A stretch of DNA of 63,287 nt from Castellaniella sp049650445. GTDB lineage: Bacteria; Pseudomonadota; Gammaproteobacteria; Burkholderiales; Burkholderiaceae_B. Positions 43,525-53,298 of this stretch are shown piece after piece. The stretch's first letter is position 1. Each line of letters opens with the position of its first letter. Position numbers and translations under genes: made by a program. The stretch covers positions 1-63,287 of the forward strand of contig NZ_JBASAD010000026.1 of assembly GCF_049650445.1 (NCBI RefSeq), read 5' to 3'. The notes below the pieces were generated by a model, which saw only the letters and a program-made list of their open reading frames with translations, was not told the origin of the DNA and searched no databases.

Positions 43525-44829
43525 ATGTCGGGCCGCACCGATTCACCGCTGCGGCCCGGGGTGGGGCGGCGCGAGGTCTGGTCCTGGGCGATGTACGACT
43601 TCGCCAATTCCGGCTACACCACCGTAGTGCTGACGACGGTGTTCAACGCCTATTTCGTCGGCGTGGTGGCCGCCGGAAAAAGCTGGGGCACCCTGGCACT
43701 GACGATGGCGCTGTCGCTGTCCTATCTGGTGGTGATGCTGTGGATGCCGGGCTTGGGGGCCCGTGCGGACGCCCGCGCCGGCCATCGCCGGTTGCTGTTC
43801 CTCAGCACGACCGGCTGCGTGCTGGCCACGGCGACGCTGGCCAGCGTGGGGCCGGGCGACATCGCCTGGGGGCTGCTGTGTCTGGCGCTGTCCAATATCT
43901 GCTATTGCATCGGCGAATCGGCGGTGGCGTCGTTTTTGCCGGGGCTGGCCCGGCCCGAGGCCATGGGGCGGGTGTCCGGCTGGGGCTGGAGTTTCGGTTA
44001 TTTCGGCGGCATGCTGGCGCTGGGGCTGGCCTTGTGGGTGGCCGCCACGGCGGAGGCCGACGGTTTGCCGGCCCAGACCTATGTGCCCTGGATCATGGGG
44101 CTGACGGCTGTGCTGTTCGCGGCGGCGGCGCTGCCGGCCTTTCTGTGGCTGCGCGAACCGGGCGCCGGGACGGACCGCCAGCCGGTCGCGATGTTTGCCC
44201 AGTTGCGGGCGGCGTGGCGCGAGACCCGGCGCGACTTTCCCGACTTTCGCCGTCTGTTGCTGTGCATTGCCTGCTATCAGGCGGGGATCGCGGTGGTGAT
44301 CACACTGTCGGCCGTCTACGCCACCGAGGTCATGGGCTTTGGCATGCAGCAGACCATGCTGCTCGTGTTCCTGGTGAATATCGGTGCCGCCGTCGGCGCC
44401 TTCAGCTTCGGTTATCTGCAGGACCGCATCGGCCACCGCAAGGCGCTGGCCCTGACCCTGCTGGGCTGGATCGTCATGGTGCTGCTTGCGGTCTCGGCCC
44501 GTTCACTACCGGTGTTCTGGTCGGCTGCCGCCTTGGCGGGGCTGTGCATGGGGACCAGCCAGAGCGCGGGCCGGGCCATGGTCGGGGTGTTGGCGCCGGC
44601 TGACCGCCCGGCGGAATTCTTTGCCTTGTGGACGTTCGCCGTGCAGTTGGCAGCCGTCGTCGGGCCGCTGTCCTATGGGGTGCTGGTCTGGGCCACCGAG
44701 GGCAACCATCGTGCGGCCCTGCTGGCGACCGGCCTGTTTTTCCTGGCGGGGCTGGCGCTGCTGGGGCGTCTGGATTTCGAACGCGGCATGCGCGCCCGGG
44801 ACCGGGTTGCATTTGTCAGTGTCGAGTAA
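43525..44829 (+). CDS. MFS transporter, UMF1/Atg22-like family
   Basis: About 434 residues with twelve predicted helices. The N-terminal REVWSWAMYDFANSGYTTVVLTTVFNAYFV is the hallmark of the UMF1 family, related to fungal Atg22 vacuolar effluxers. The substrate is unknown. A GTG at 43507 overlaps the prpE TGA (GTGA) and is an equally good start by coupling; the ATG at 43525 has GGACGGGG upstream. The tight junction suggests co-transcription with prpE. Confidence 0.85.
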   Translation: MSGRTDSPLRPGVGRREVWSWAMYDFANSGYTTVVLTTVFNAYFVGVVAAGKSWGTLALTMALSLSYLVVMLWMPGLGARADARAGHRRLLFLSTTGCVLATATLASVGPGDIAWGLLCLALSNICYCIGESAVASFLPGLARPEAMGRVSGWGWSFGYFGGMLALGLALWVAATAEADGLPAQTYVPWIMGLTAVLFAAAALPAFLWLREPGAGTDRQPVAMFAQLRAAWRETRRDFPDFRRLLLCIACYQAGIAVVITLSAVYATEVMGFGMQQTMLLVFLVNIGAAVGAFSFGYLQDRIGHRKALALTLLGWIVMVLLAVSARSLPVFWSAAALAGLCMGTSQSAGRAMVGVLAPADRPAEFFALWTFAVQLAAVVGPLSYGVLVWATEGNHRAALLATGLFFLAGLALLGRLDFERGMRARDRVAFVSVE

Positions 44830-44906
44830 GCATCGTGCGGTACGGTTGCAACATTCAAACATAAAGTGAATGCATCACTAAACATCACTAAACTCAGGAG
44901 CGAGCC

Positions 44907-46886
44907 ATGACCACGGGAATTGAATCCATCTTGGTGGAAAACCGGGTGTTTCCGCCACCGGCGGACCTCGTCAAGCAGGCCAATGTGTCGGGGATGGAGG
45001 GCTACCAGGCCCTGTGCGACGAAGCCAAGCGCGATCCCGATGCTTTCTGGGCCCGTCTGGCCAATGAAAACCTGGTCTGGTCCAAACCGTTCACCCAAGT
45101 GCTGGACGAATCGAACAAGCCGTTCTACAAGTTCTACGCCGACGGCCAGATGAACGTCTCGGCCAACTGCCTGGACAAGCACCTGGGCACGCCGGCGGAA
45201 AACCGCACCGCCATCATCTTCGAGGCCGACGACGGCAAGGTGACCAAGGTCACCTATAAAGAACTGCACGCGCGCGTGTCGCAGTTCGCCAATGCGATCA
45301 AATCCCTGGGCTATCAGGCTGGCGAGCGCGCCATCATCTACCTGCCCATGTCCATCGAGGCCGTGGTGGCCATGCAGGCCTGCGCCCGCCTGGGCATCAT
45401 CCATTCCGTGGTGTTCGGCGGTTTTTCGTCCAAGAGCATTCACGAGCGCACCGTGGACGTCGGCGCTACGCTGGTGATCACGGCTGACGCACAATTCCGC
45501 GGCGGCAAGGCCATCCCTTTGAAGGATGCCGTGGACGAGGCCATCGCCATGGGCGGCTGCGAGGCCGTGCGCAAGGTCATCACCTACAAGCGTGCCGGGT
45601 CCGACGTGCAGTGGCACGCCGACCGCGACCTGTGGTGGCACGACGCCATTCAGGGGCAGTCCACGGACTGCCCGCCGGTGCCGGTCGATGCCGATCACCC
45701 GCTGTTCATCCTGTATACGTCCGGTTCCACCGGCAAGCCCAAGGGCGTGCAGCATTCCAGCGCCGGCTTCCTGCTGTGGTCGCTGATGACGATGAAGTGG
45801 ACCTTCGACGCCAAGCCGGCCGACGTGTTCTGGTGCACCGCCGACGTGGGCTGGGTCACCGGCCACTCCTACGTCACCTACGGTCCGCTGGCCGCCGGCG
45901 TGACCCAGGTGGTCTTCGAAGGTGTGCCGACCTATCCGGACGCCGGTCGTTTCTGGAAGATGATCCAGGAACACAAGGTCACGACCTTCTACACGGCGCC
46001 GACGGCCATCCGTTCCTTGACCAAGGCGGCCGAGGCCGATGCCAAGGTCCACCCGAAATCCTTTGATCTCAGCAGCCTGCGCATCATCGGCTCGGTGGGC
46101 GAGCCCATCAACCCCGAAGCCTGGGTCTGGTACTACAACAACGTCGGTGGTCAACGCTGCCCGGTGATCGACACCTGGTGGCAGACGGAAACCGGCGCGC
46201 ACATGATCACGCCGCTGCCGGGCGTCACCCCGCTCAAGCCGGGTTCCTGCACGCTGCCGCTGCCCGGCATCGACGCGGCCATCGTCGACGAGACCGGTGA
46301 AGAGGTCGAGCGCGGCAAGGGCGGCTTCCTGGTGATCCGCCGTCCGTGGCCCTCGATGATCCGGACGGTCTGGGGCGACCCGGAACGCTTCAAGAAGACC
46401 TACTTCCCCGAAGAACTCAAGGGCTACTACCTGGCGGGCGATGGCGCGCAGCGCGACAAGGACGGCTATTTCTGGATCATGGGCCGCATCGATGACGTGC
46501 TGAACGTCTCGGGCCACCGTCTGGGCACCATGGAAGTCGAATCGGCTCTGGTGGCGCACGAAATGGTGGCCGAGGCCGCCGTGGTCGGCCGTCCGGACGA
46601 TACGACCGGCGAGGCCGTGGTGGCCTTCGTGGTGCTCAACGGCCCCATGCCGGAAGGCGACCAGGCCGCCGTCGTGGCCAAGCAACTGCGCGACTGGGTG
46701 GCCAAGGAAATCGGCCCCATCGCCAAGCCGCGCGAGATCCGCTTCGGCGAAAACCTGCCCAAGACGCGCTCCGGCAAGATCATGCGCCGTCTGCTGCGTG
46801 TGGTCGCCAAGGGTGAACCCATCACCCAGGACGTCTCCACCCTGGAAAACCCCGGCATCCTGGATCAACTGGCCCAGGTGCGGTAA
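44907..46886 (+). CDS. acs: Acetate-CoA ligase
   Basis: AMP-forming acetyl-CoA synthetase, 659 residues. Start MTTGIESILVENRVFPPPADL after AGGAG. Motifs: LYTSGSTGKPKGVQHSSAG (adenylate loop), DTWWQTETGAHMITPLPG, DGYFWIMGRIDDVLNVSGH, and the acetylation-regulated lysine in LPKTRSGKIMRRLLR, where acetylation by Pat-type enzymes would silence it. An exact tandem repeat CATCACTAAA (44873-44892) directly precedes the ribosome binding site. Ends before a strong terminator. Confidence 0.96.
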   Translation: MTTGIESILVENRVFPPPADLVKQANVSGMEGYQALCDEAKRDPDAFWARLANENLVWSKPFTQVLDESNKPFYKFYADGQMNVSANCLDKHLGTPAENRTAIIFEADDGKVTKVTYKELHARVSQFANAIKSLGYQAGERAIIYLPMSIEAVVAMQACARLGIIHSVVFGGFSSKSIHERTVDVGATLVITADAQFRGGKAIPLKDAVDEAIAMGGCEAVRKVITYKRAGSDVQWHADRDLWWHDAIQGQSTDCPPVPVDADHPLFILYTSGSTGKPKGVQHSSAGFLLWSLMTMKWTFDAKPADVFWCTADVGWVTGHSYVTYGPLAAGVTQVVFEGVPTYPDAGRFWKMIQEHKVTTFYTAPTAIRSLTKAAEADAKVHPKSFDLSSLRIIGSVGEPINPEAWVWYYNNVGGQRCPVIDTWWQTETGAHMITPLPGVTPLKPGSCTLPLPGIDAAIVDETGEEVERGKGGFLVIRRPWPSMIRTVWGDPERFKKTYFPEELKGYYLAGDGAQRDKDGYFWIMGRIDDVLNVSGHRLGTMEVESALVAHEMVAEAAVVGRPDDTTGEAVVAFVVLNGPMPEGDQAAVVAKQLRDWVAKEIGPIAKPREIRFGENLPKTRSGKIMRRLLRVVAKGEPITQDVSTLENPGILDQLAQVR

Positions 46887-46931
46887 CGAGTGTTGAACGA
46901 TGCCCTGTGATCCAGGGCACCGGACACAGCC

Positions 46932-46962
46932 AAAGGGGCGGGATACATTCCCGCCCCTTTTT
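46932..46962 (+). terminator. Intrinsic terminator after acs
   Basis: AAAGGGGCGGGA and TCCCGCCCCTTT form a 12-bp stem around TACAT, followed by more T residues. The A-rich left arm may allow use on the minus strand as well, for marC. Confidence 0.9.
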
Positions 46963-47112
46963 ATTGAGTGTTTGCGGGCTGATCAGCCGGCGTGATCGAC
47001 GGAGCAGGCCAGATCACGCTGGGCCTTGACTGCGTCCAGGCGTTCCCCCGGCGCGTCGACAATGTGTTCGTAGGCCGAGCCGCCCAGGTCAGGCGTGTGA
47101 TCCGTTCGCGGC

Positions 47113-47769
47113 TCAGTGCGCCGCCAGCCCCGGCAGCAGCGCCCGGATGCCGGCGAAGATCATTTCCACGGCGATGGCCGCCAGGATCATGCCCATGATG
47201 CGAGCCATGATGACGCGCATCTTGGTCGAGAGCATCTTGCCGATGGAAGCGGCGAAAAACAGCACGGCGAACAGCGCCGCCAGGACGATCAGCAACACGG
47301 CGCTGAAGGCCAGGTACTGCTTCGACTGATGGGCCTGGGCGCCGTAGATGATCAGCGTGGCGATGGTGCCCGGGCCGACGATCATGGGAAAGGTCAGCGG
47401 GTAGAACGAGGGGTTGTCCTCGACCTCGGAGCGGGCGGCCAGGCCGCCGACGTTCTTTTCCTGGGTGGCGCGTTCGTGCGAGGTGATCGGCTGACCATTG
47501 AGCATGGAGAAGGCGATGCCGCCCAGCACCAGGCCGCCGGCCACGCGGAACGAATCCAGGCTGACGCCGAAGAAGCGGATGATCTGGCTGCCGGCCAGCG
47601 AGATGATGACGCACATCGCGAAGGTGTAGAGCAGGATCGCCGTCGCCTGACTGCGCTGCTCGGCCACGGTCTTGTTGGCCGTGACCGCCAGGAACAGGGG
47701 CAGGGTGATGAAGGGGTTCATGATGGCGAACAAGGCGCCCAGGAACTTGGTGGCAAAAGCGATATCCAT
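47113..47769 (-). CDS. MarC-family integral membrane protein
   Basis: About 218 residues, six helices. Start MDIAFATKFLGALFAIMNPFITLPLFLAVT; conserved TFPMIVGPGTIATLIIYG. Despite the name, MarC is not shown to act in antibiotic resistance and the substrate is unknown. The start at 47769 was chosen because the upstream in-frame extension is unlike the family. Single gene; between its stop and the acs terminator about 150 bases remain without a clear gene. Confidence 0.9.
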   Translation of the reverse strand: MDIAFATKFLGALFAIMNPFITLPLFLAVTANKTVAEQRSQATAILLYTFAMCVIISLAGSQIIRFFGVSLDSFRVAGGLVLGGIAFSMLNGQPITSHERATQEKNVGGLAARSEVEDNPSFYPLTFPMIVGPGTIATLIIYGAQAHQSKQYLAFSAVLLIVLAALFAVLFFAASIGKMLSTKMRVIMARIMGMILAAIAVEMIFAGIRALLPGLAAH

Positions 47770-47846
47770 CGTCGATGGGCTCCCGCCCGGCAGACCCACA
47801 TGATCGGAATCGGGCACCGTTGCGTGCGGTGCCCGGGAAGCGCATT

Positions 47847-49493
47847 TTACATGCCGTTGTAGACCGGTCCTTCGCCGCCCTGGGGCGTCACCCAGACGAT
47901 GTTCTGCGTCGGATCCTTGATGTCGCAGGTCTTGCAGTGGACACAGTTCTGGGCGTTGATCTGCAGGCGGTCTTCGCCGGTTTCGGTCTTGACGAATTCA
48001 TAGACCCCGGCCGGGCAGAAGCGCGCTTCCGGTCCGCCGAACTTGGCCAGATTGATGGCGACCGGGACGGATTCGTCCTTCAGCGTCAGGTGGACGGGCT
48101 CGTTCTCGTCGTGGTTGGTGTTGGAGATGAACACCGAACTGAGGCGGTCGAAGGTCAGCTTGCCGTCGGGCTTGGGGTAGTCGATGCGCGCGCATTCGGC
48201 CGCCGGCTGCAGACAGGCGTGATCGGGCTTGGTGCGGTGGATGGTCCAGGGCATCTTGCCCTTGAACAGCCATTGCTCGATGCCGGTCATCAGCGTGCCG
48301 ACGGTGCGGCCCTTCTTGAACCATTGCTTGAAGTTGCGCGACTTGTTCAGTTCCGCATGCAGCCAGGAACGCTCGAAGGCGGCCGGGTAGGCGGTCAGTT
48401 CGTCGTGGCTGCGGCCGGCGGCCAGGGCGTCGAAGGCGGCTTCGGCGGCCAGGGCGCCGGTCTTGATGGCCGAATGGCTGCCCTTGATGCGCGAGGCGTT
48501 GAGCACGCCGGCTTCGCAGCCCACCAGCGCCCCGCCGGGGAAGCAGAGCTTGGGCAGGGACAGCAGCCCGCCCGCCGTCAGCGAGCGCGCGCCGTAGGCG
48601 ATGCGCTTGCCGCCTTCGAGGGTAGTGCGGATCGCCGGGTGCGTCTTGTAGCGCTGGAATTCTTCGAAGGGCGAGAGCCACGGGTTGGCGTAGTCCAGGC
48701 CCACGACCAGGCCCACGGCCACCAGATTGTCGTTCAGGTGATACAGGAAGGAGCCGCCGTAGGTGTCCGAGTCCAGCGGCCAGCCGGCCGTGTGCATGAC
48801 CGTGCCAGGGCGCGACTGGGCGGGATCGACTTCCCAGAGTTCCTTGATGCCGATGGCGTAGCTTTGCGGATCGCGGCCGGCGTCCAGGCGGTATTTTTCG
48901 ATCAGCTGGCGGCCCAGGTGGCCGCGCGAGCCTTCGGCAAAGATCGTGTAGCGCGCCAGCAGTTCCATGCCGGGCTGGTAGGCGTCGGTGTGGCTGCCGT
49001 CGCGCGCCACGCCCATGTCGCCGGTCAGCACGCCGCGCACGGCGCCGGACTCGGTATAGAGGATCTGCGCGGCGGCAAAGCCGGGGAACACGTCCACACC
49101 CAGGGCCTCGGCCTGTTCGCCCAGCCAGCGGGTCACGTGACCCAGGCGCACGATGTAATTGCCGTGGTTCTTGAAACAGTCCGGCAGCAGCCAGGCCGGG
49201 GTGGCGCGCGCACCCGATTCGGTCAGGAACAGGAAACGGTCGTCGGTGACCGCCACGTCCAGCGGGGCGCCGCGTTCCTTCCAGTCGGGGATCAGTTCGC
49301 TCAGGGCCTGGGGGTCCATCACGGCGCCCGACAGGATGTGGGCGCCAAGTTCGGCGGCCTTTTCCAGTACACAGACGCTGACGTCCTGGCCGCGTTCGGC
49401 GGCCAGTTGTTTCAGGCGGATCGCCGCCGAAAGCCCGGCGGGCCCGCCTCCGACGACGACGACGTCGTATTCCATCGATTCACGTTCAGTCAT
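47847..49493 (-). CDS. etfD: Electron transfer flavoprotein-ubiquinone oxidoreductase
   Basis: Membrane-associated FAD and 4Fe-4S enzyme that passes electrons from ETF (acyl-CoA dehydrogenases, dimethylglycine etc.) to ubiquinone. About 548 residues. FAD-binding DVVVVGGGPAGLSAAIRLK at residues 9-27; the C-terminal ferredoxin-like cluster site is NCVHCKTCDIKDPTQNIVW with a further Cys in RFCPAGVYEF. ETF subunit genes are not in the window. A natural partner of the acyl-CoA genes around it. Confidence 0.95.
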   Translation of the reverse strand: MTERESMEYDVVVVGGGPAGLSAAIRLKQLAAERGQDVSVCVLEKAAELGAHILSGAVMDPQALSELIPDWKERGAPLDVAVTDDRFLFLTESGARATPAWLLPDCFKNHGNYIVRLGHVTRWLGEQAEALGVDVFPGFAAAQILYTESGAVRGVLTGDMGVARDGSHTDAYQPGMELLARYTIFAEGSRGHLGRQLIEKYRLDAGRDPQSYAIGIKELWEVDPAQSRPGTVMHTAGWPLDSDTYGGSFLYHLNDNLVAVGLVVGLDYANPWLSPFEEFQRYKTHPAIRTTLEGGKRIAYGARSLTAGGLLSLPKLCFPGGALVGCEAGVLNASRIKGSHSAIKTGALAAEAAFDALAAGRSHDELTAYPAAFERSWLHAELNKSRNFKQWFKKGRTVGTLMTGIEQWLFKGKMPWTIHRTKPDHACLQPAAECARIDYPKPDGKLTFDRLSSVFISNTNHDENEPVHLTLKDESVPVAINLAKFGGPEARFCPAGVYEFVKTETGEDRLQINAQNCVHCKTCDIKDPTQNIVWVTPQGGEGPVYNGM

Positions 49494-49625
49494 GGGTGCA
49501 GTTCCCGTTGCTTGATGAGCGTTGGACGAGGCCGGACCCCGCCATGATGCGGGCCATTGTATTGCAGATCGTTATACTGCACCTGAGTCGCCGGCCCTTG
49601 TCAGCCGGGCGCAAGGAGCCCATGC

Positions 49626-50063
49626 GTGTCTTCGGAATCCCTTGATATTCAAACACCTTCGGGGACGTTTGAAACCCAGATCGACGTCCGCTGGGGCGAG
49701 ATGGACGCGCTGCGCCACGTCAACAACACTGTCTACTTCCGTTATTTCGAAGATGCCCGGGTCCGTTTGTTTTTTGCGATGGGGCTGGACGGGGCTGCGA
49801 ACCGCTATGGCGTGCTGGCCCATGCCTCGTGTGATTTTCTCAAACCGCTGATGTATCCTGCCCGTGTCACCGTCGGCATGAAGTGCGTGCGCGTCGGCCG
49901 GACCAGCCTGGAGCTGGACTGCTGGATTGCGGACGCCGGGGACCCGGAGACGCTGCATGCGCGCGGCCGCAACGTGCTGGTGTGCGCTGATGGCGCCACG
50001 GGCCGGCCTGTGCCTTGGACCGACGACGACCGGCGGGCGATGGATCGCTGCTTCGCCGCCTGA
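49626..50063 (+). CDS. Acyl-CoA thioesterase, 4HBT hotdog family
   Basis: About 145 residues with a hotdog fold. Motif VRWGEMDALRHVNNTVYFRYFEDAR holds the catalytic aspartate or glutamate region of YbgC/4-hydroxybenzoyl-CoA thioesterases. GTG start preceded by AAGGAGC. Starts a plus-strand group with the CoA-transferase genes 40 bases downstream, so it may hydrolyse excess or dead-end CoA thioesters. Exact substrate unknown. Confidence 0.87.
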   Translation: MSSESLDIQTPSGTFETQIDVRWGEMDALRHVNNTVYFRYFEDARVRLFFAMGLDGAANRYGVLAHASCDFLKPLMYPARVTVGMKCVRVGRTSLELDCWIADAGDPETLHARGRNVLVCADGATGRPVPWTDDDRRAMDRCFAA

Positions 50064-50103
50064 CGCATCACCGATTTCTGTTCATTTAACGAAGGGACGT
50101 TGT

Positions 50104-50799
<696 letters not shown>

Positions 50800-50810
50800 G
50801 GAGGCAGATC

Positions 50811-51464
50811 ATGGCTTGGGATCGCGAACAGATGGCGGCGCGTGCCGCGCAGGAACTGCAGGACGGCTTCTACGTCAACCTGGGCATCGGCCTGCCCACG
50901 ATGGTGGCCAACTACGTGCCGCAGGGCATGGAAGTCTGGCTGCAATCGGAAAACGGCTTGCTGGGCATCGGCCCCTTCCCCAAGGACAGCGAGGTCGACG
51001 CTGATCTGATCAACGCCGGCAAGCAGACCGTGACGACGCTGCCGGGCTCCTCGATTTTTGCCTCGGCGGATTCGTTCGCCATGATCCGGGGCGGCAAGAT
51101 CAATCTGGCCATCCTGGGGGCCATGCAGGTGTCCGAAAAGGGCGATCTGGCCAACTGGATGATTCCCGGCAAGATGATCAAGGGCATGGGCGGCGCCATG
51201 GATCTGGTGGCCGGGGTGGGCAAGGTCGTGGTGCTGATGGAGCACGTCGCCCGAGCCAAGGACGGCACTGAATCGCAAAAACTGCTGCCTGCCTGCACGC
51301 TGCCGTTGACCGGGGTAGGGGTGGTGAACCTCATCATCACCGACCTGGGGGTGATGGAAGTCACCGACGACGGTCTGCGTCTGACTGAACTGGCCCCGGG
51401 GGTGACGGTGGACGATATCCGCGCCAAGACCTCTGCCAAGCTGGACGTGTCCGCCGTCGCCTGA
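50811..51464 (+). CDS. scoB: 3-oxoacid CoA-transferase subunit B
   Basis: Beta subunit with the catalytic glutamate in WLQSENGLLGIGPFP (about residue 47), which forms the enzyme-CoA thioester. 217 residues; NLGIGLPTMVANYVP and GGAMDLVAGVGKVVVLMEH are typical. GGAGGCAG precedes the ATG. Eleven bases from the next gene, probably one operon. Confidence 0.94.
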   Translation: MAWDREQMAARAAQELQDGFYVNLGIGLPTMVANYVPQGMEVWLQSENGLLGIGPFPKDSEVDADLINAGKQTVTTLPGSSIFASADSFAMIRGGKINLAILGAMQVSEKGDLANWMIPGKMIKGMGGAMDLVAGVGKVVVLMEHVARAKDGTESQKLLPACTLPLTGVGVVNLIITDLGVMEVTDDGLRLTELAPGVTVDDIRAKTSAKLDVSAVA

Positions 51465-51475
51465 GGGACTCTGCC

Positions 51476-53284
51476 GTGACTCTGCAACATCCTCCGGCGA
51501 CGTCCGCCGAACGCGTCGCCGCCCTGCGTGGGCGGCTGGCGCAGTCCGGCCTGGCCGCCTGCCTGGTGCCGACGGCCGATCCGCACTTGTCGGAATACCT
51601 GCCGGATCATTGGGCCGCGCGCACCTGGCTGTCGGGTTTCGACGGTTCGGCGGGCAGCCTCCTGGTCACGGCGGATTTCGCCGGCCTGTGGACCGATAGC
51701 CGTTATTGGGTGCAGGCCGAGGCCCAGTTGCGGGGCTCGGGCATTGTCCTGATGCGGGCCGGCGCGCCCGAGGTGCCCGACATGCTGGACTGGGTGCTGG
51801 CGCATCTGGCGCATGGCGACCGGATTGCGGTCGATGGCCGGGTGCTGGATCTGGCGGCGGCACGCCGCTGGCGGTCTGGCCTGGACGGCGCCGGTATGGC
51901 GTTGGTGCTGGATCAGGACCCGGTCGGTGCCGTCTGGTCCGACCGGCCGGCCTTGCCCGAGGCCCGGGTTTTTGAGCACCTGCCGCCGCACGCCTGCCGG
52001 ACGCGGGCCGACAACCTGGCCGCCGTGCGGGCCGCGATGCGCGAGCACGGCGCGGCCTGGCATCTGCTGTCCTCGCTGGACGACATCGCCTGGCTGCTGA
52101 ACCTGCGCGGCGCCGACGTGGACTACAACCCGGTTTTCCTGGCGCATGCGCTGCTGGACGCCGAGGGCGTGCGCCTGTTTGTTGCGCCCGGCAAGATCGA
52201 TGCCGCGCTGGCCGCCCGCCTGGCGGCCGATGGCGTGGTGCTGCGCGATTACGCCGCGCTGGCCGCCGACCTGGCGGCTTTGCCTGCCGGTGCCGCCTTG
52301 CTGGTGGATCCGGCGCGCGTCACGGCGGGCACCTTGTCCCACGTGCCCGGCGCGCGACGCATCGAGGCCCTGAATCCGTCCCAATTGCTGAAGTCCGTCA
52401 AGAACGCGGCCGAGGCCGGCAACATCCGCGCCGCGATGGCGCAGGATGGCGCCGCCCTGTGCGCTTTCTTCGCCTGGTTCGAGGCTGCCCAGGCTGCGGG
52501 CGAACGGATCACCGAGATCGACGTCGATACCCATCTGTCCGCGGCGCGCGCCCGACGCCCGGACTTCGTCAGCCTCAGTTTCGCCACCATCGCCGGCTTC
52601 AACGCCAACGGCGCCATGCCGCACTACCGCGCCACCGACGCGTCCCATGCGACGATCCAGGGCGACGGCCTGTTGCTGATCGATTCCGGCGGGCAGTATC
52701 TGGGCGGCACCACCGACATCACCCGGGTCGTGCCCATCGGCACGCCCTCTGCCGAACAGTGCGCCGATTACACGACGGTGTTGCAGGCCCACATCGCCCT
52801 GGCGCGCGCGCGCTTCCCGGAAGACACGCCGTCTTCCGTGCTGGACATGCTGGCGCGCCAGCCCTTGTGGCGCCGGGGTCTGGACTACGGTCACGGCACC
52901 GGCCATGGCGTGGGCTATTTCCTGAATGTTCACGAAGGTCCGCAGTCGATCTCCGTGCGCGGCCATGCGCGGCCCCATCAGGGCATGAAGGCCGGCATGC
53001 TGACCTCCAACGAGCCCGGGCTGTACCGTGACGGACACTGGGGCATCCGGATCGAGAATCTGGTCCTGGCCGTGCCGGTTGAACGCACGGAGTTCGGCAC
53101 GTTCCTGGCGTTCGAGACCGTCACCCTGTGCCCCATCGACACACGCTGCATCGTGCAGGAACGACTGTCCGCCGACGAGATCGCGTGGCTGAACACCTAC
53201 CATGCCCAGGTGCGGGACCGCCTGCTGCCCCTGGTGGACGGCGCCGCGCGCGACTGGCTGCTGGAGCGGACTGAGCCGCTGTAG
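51476..53284 (+). CDS. Aminopeptidase P family metallopeptidase (M24B)
   Basis: Removes N-terminal residues before proline. 602 residues, the long three-domain form with two creatinase-like N-terminal domains (to about 310) before the pita-bread domain. Metal ligands: Asp in LLIDSGGQYLGGTTDITR, His in YGHGTGHGVGYFLNVHEGP, Glu in TSNEPGLY and in RIENLVL. GTG start with GAGGGA upstream. Its place after scoAB seems incidental to ketone metabolism. Confidence 0.92.
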   Translation: MTLQHPPATSAERVAALRGRLAQSGLAACLVPTADPHLSEYLPDHWAARTWLSGFDGSAGSLLVTADFAGLWTDSRYWVQAEAQLRGSGIVLMRAGAPEVPDMLDWVLAHLAHGDRIAVDGRVLDLAAARRWRSGLDGAGMALVLDQDPVGAVWSDRPALPEARVFEHLPPHACRTRADNLAAVRAAMREHGAAWHLLSSLDDIAWLLNLRGADVDYNPVFLAHALLDAEGVRLFVAPGKIDAALAARLAADGVVLRDYAALAADLAALPAGAALLVDPARVTAGTLSHVPGARRIEALNPSQLLKSVKNAAEAGNIRAAMAQDGAALCAFFAWFEAAQAAGERITEIDVDTHLSAARARRPDFVSLSFATIAGFNANGAMPHYRATDASHATIQGDGLLLIDSGGQYLGGTTDITRVVPIGTPSAEQCADYTTVLQAHIALARARFPEDTPSSVLDMLARQPLWRRGLDYGHGTGHGVGYFLNVHEGPQSISVRGHARPHQGMKAGMLTSNEPGLYRDGHWGIRIENLVLAVPVERTEFGTFLAFETVTLCPIDTRCIVQERLSADEIAWLNTYHAQVRDRLLPLVDGAARDWLLERTEPL

Positions 53285-53298
53285 TCGAATTTCTCCGC

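Noticed and set aside
44673..46868. A 731-codon minus-strand open frame opposite acs
   Set aside because: Shadow of acs; composition dominated by Asp, His, Gly and Ala as expected for reversed GC-rich codons.
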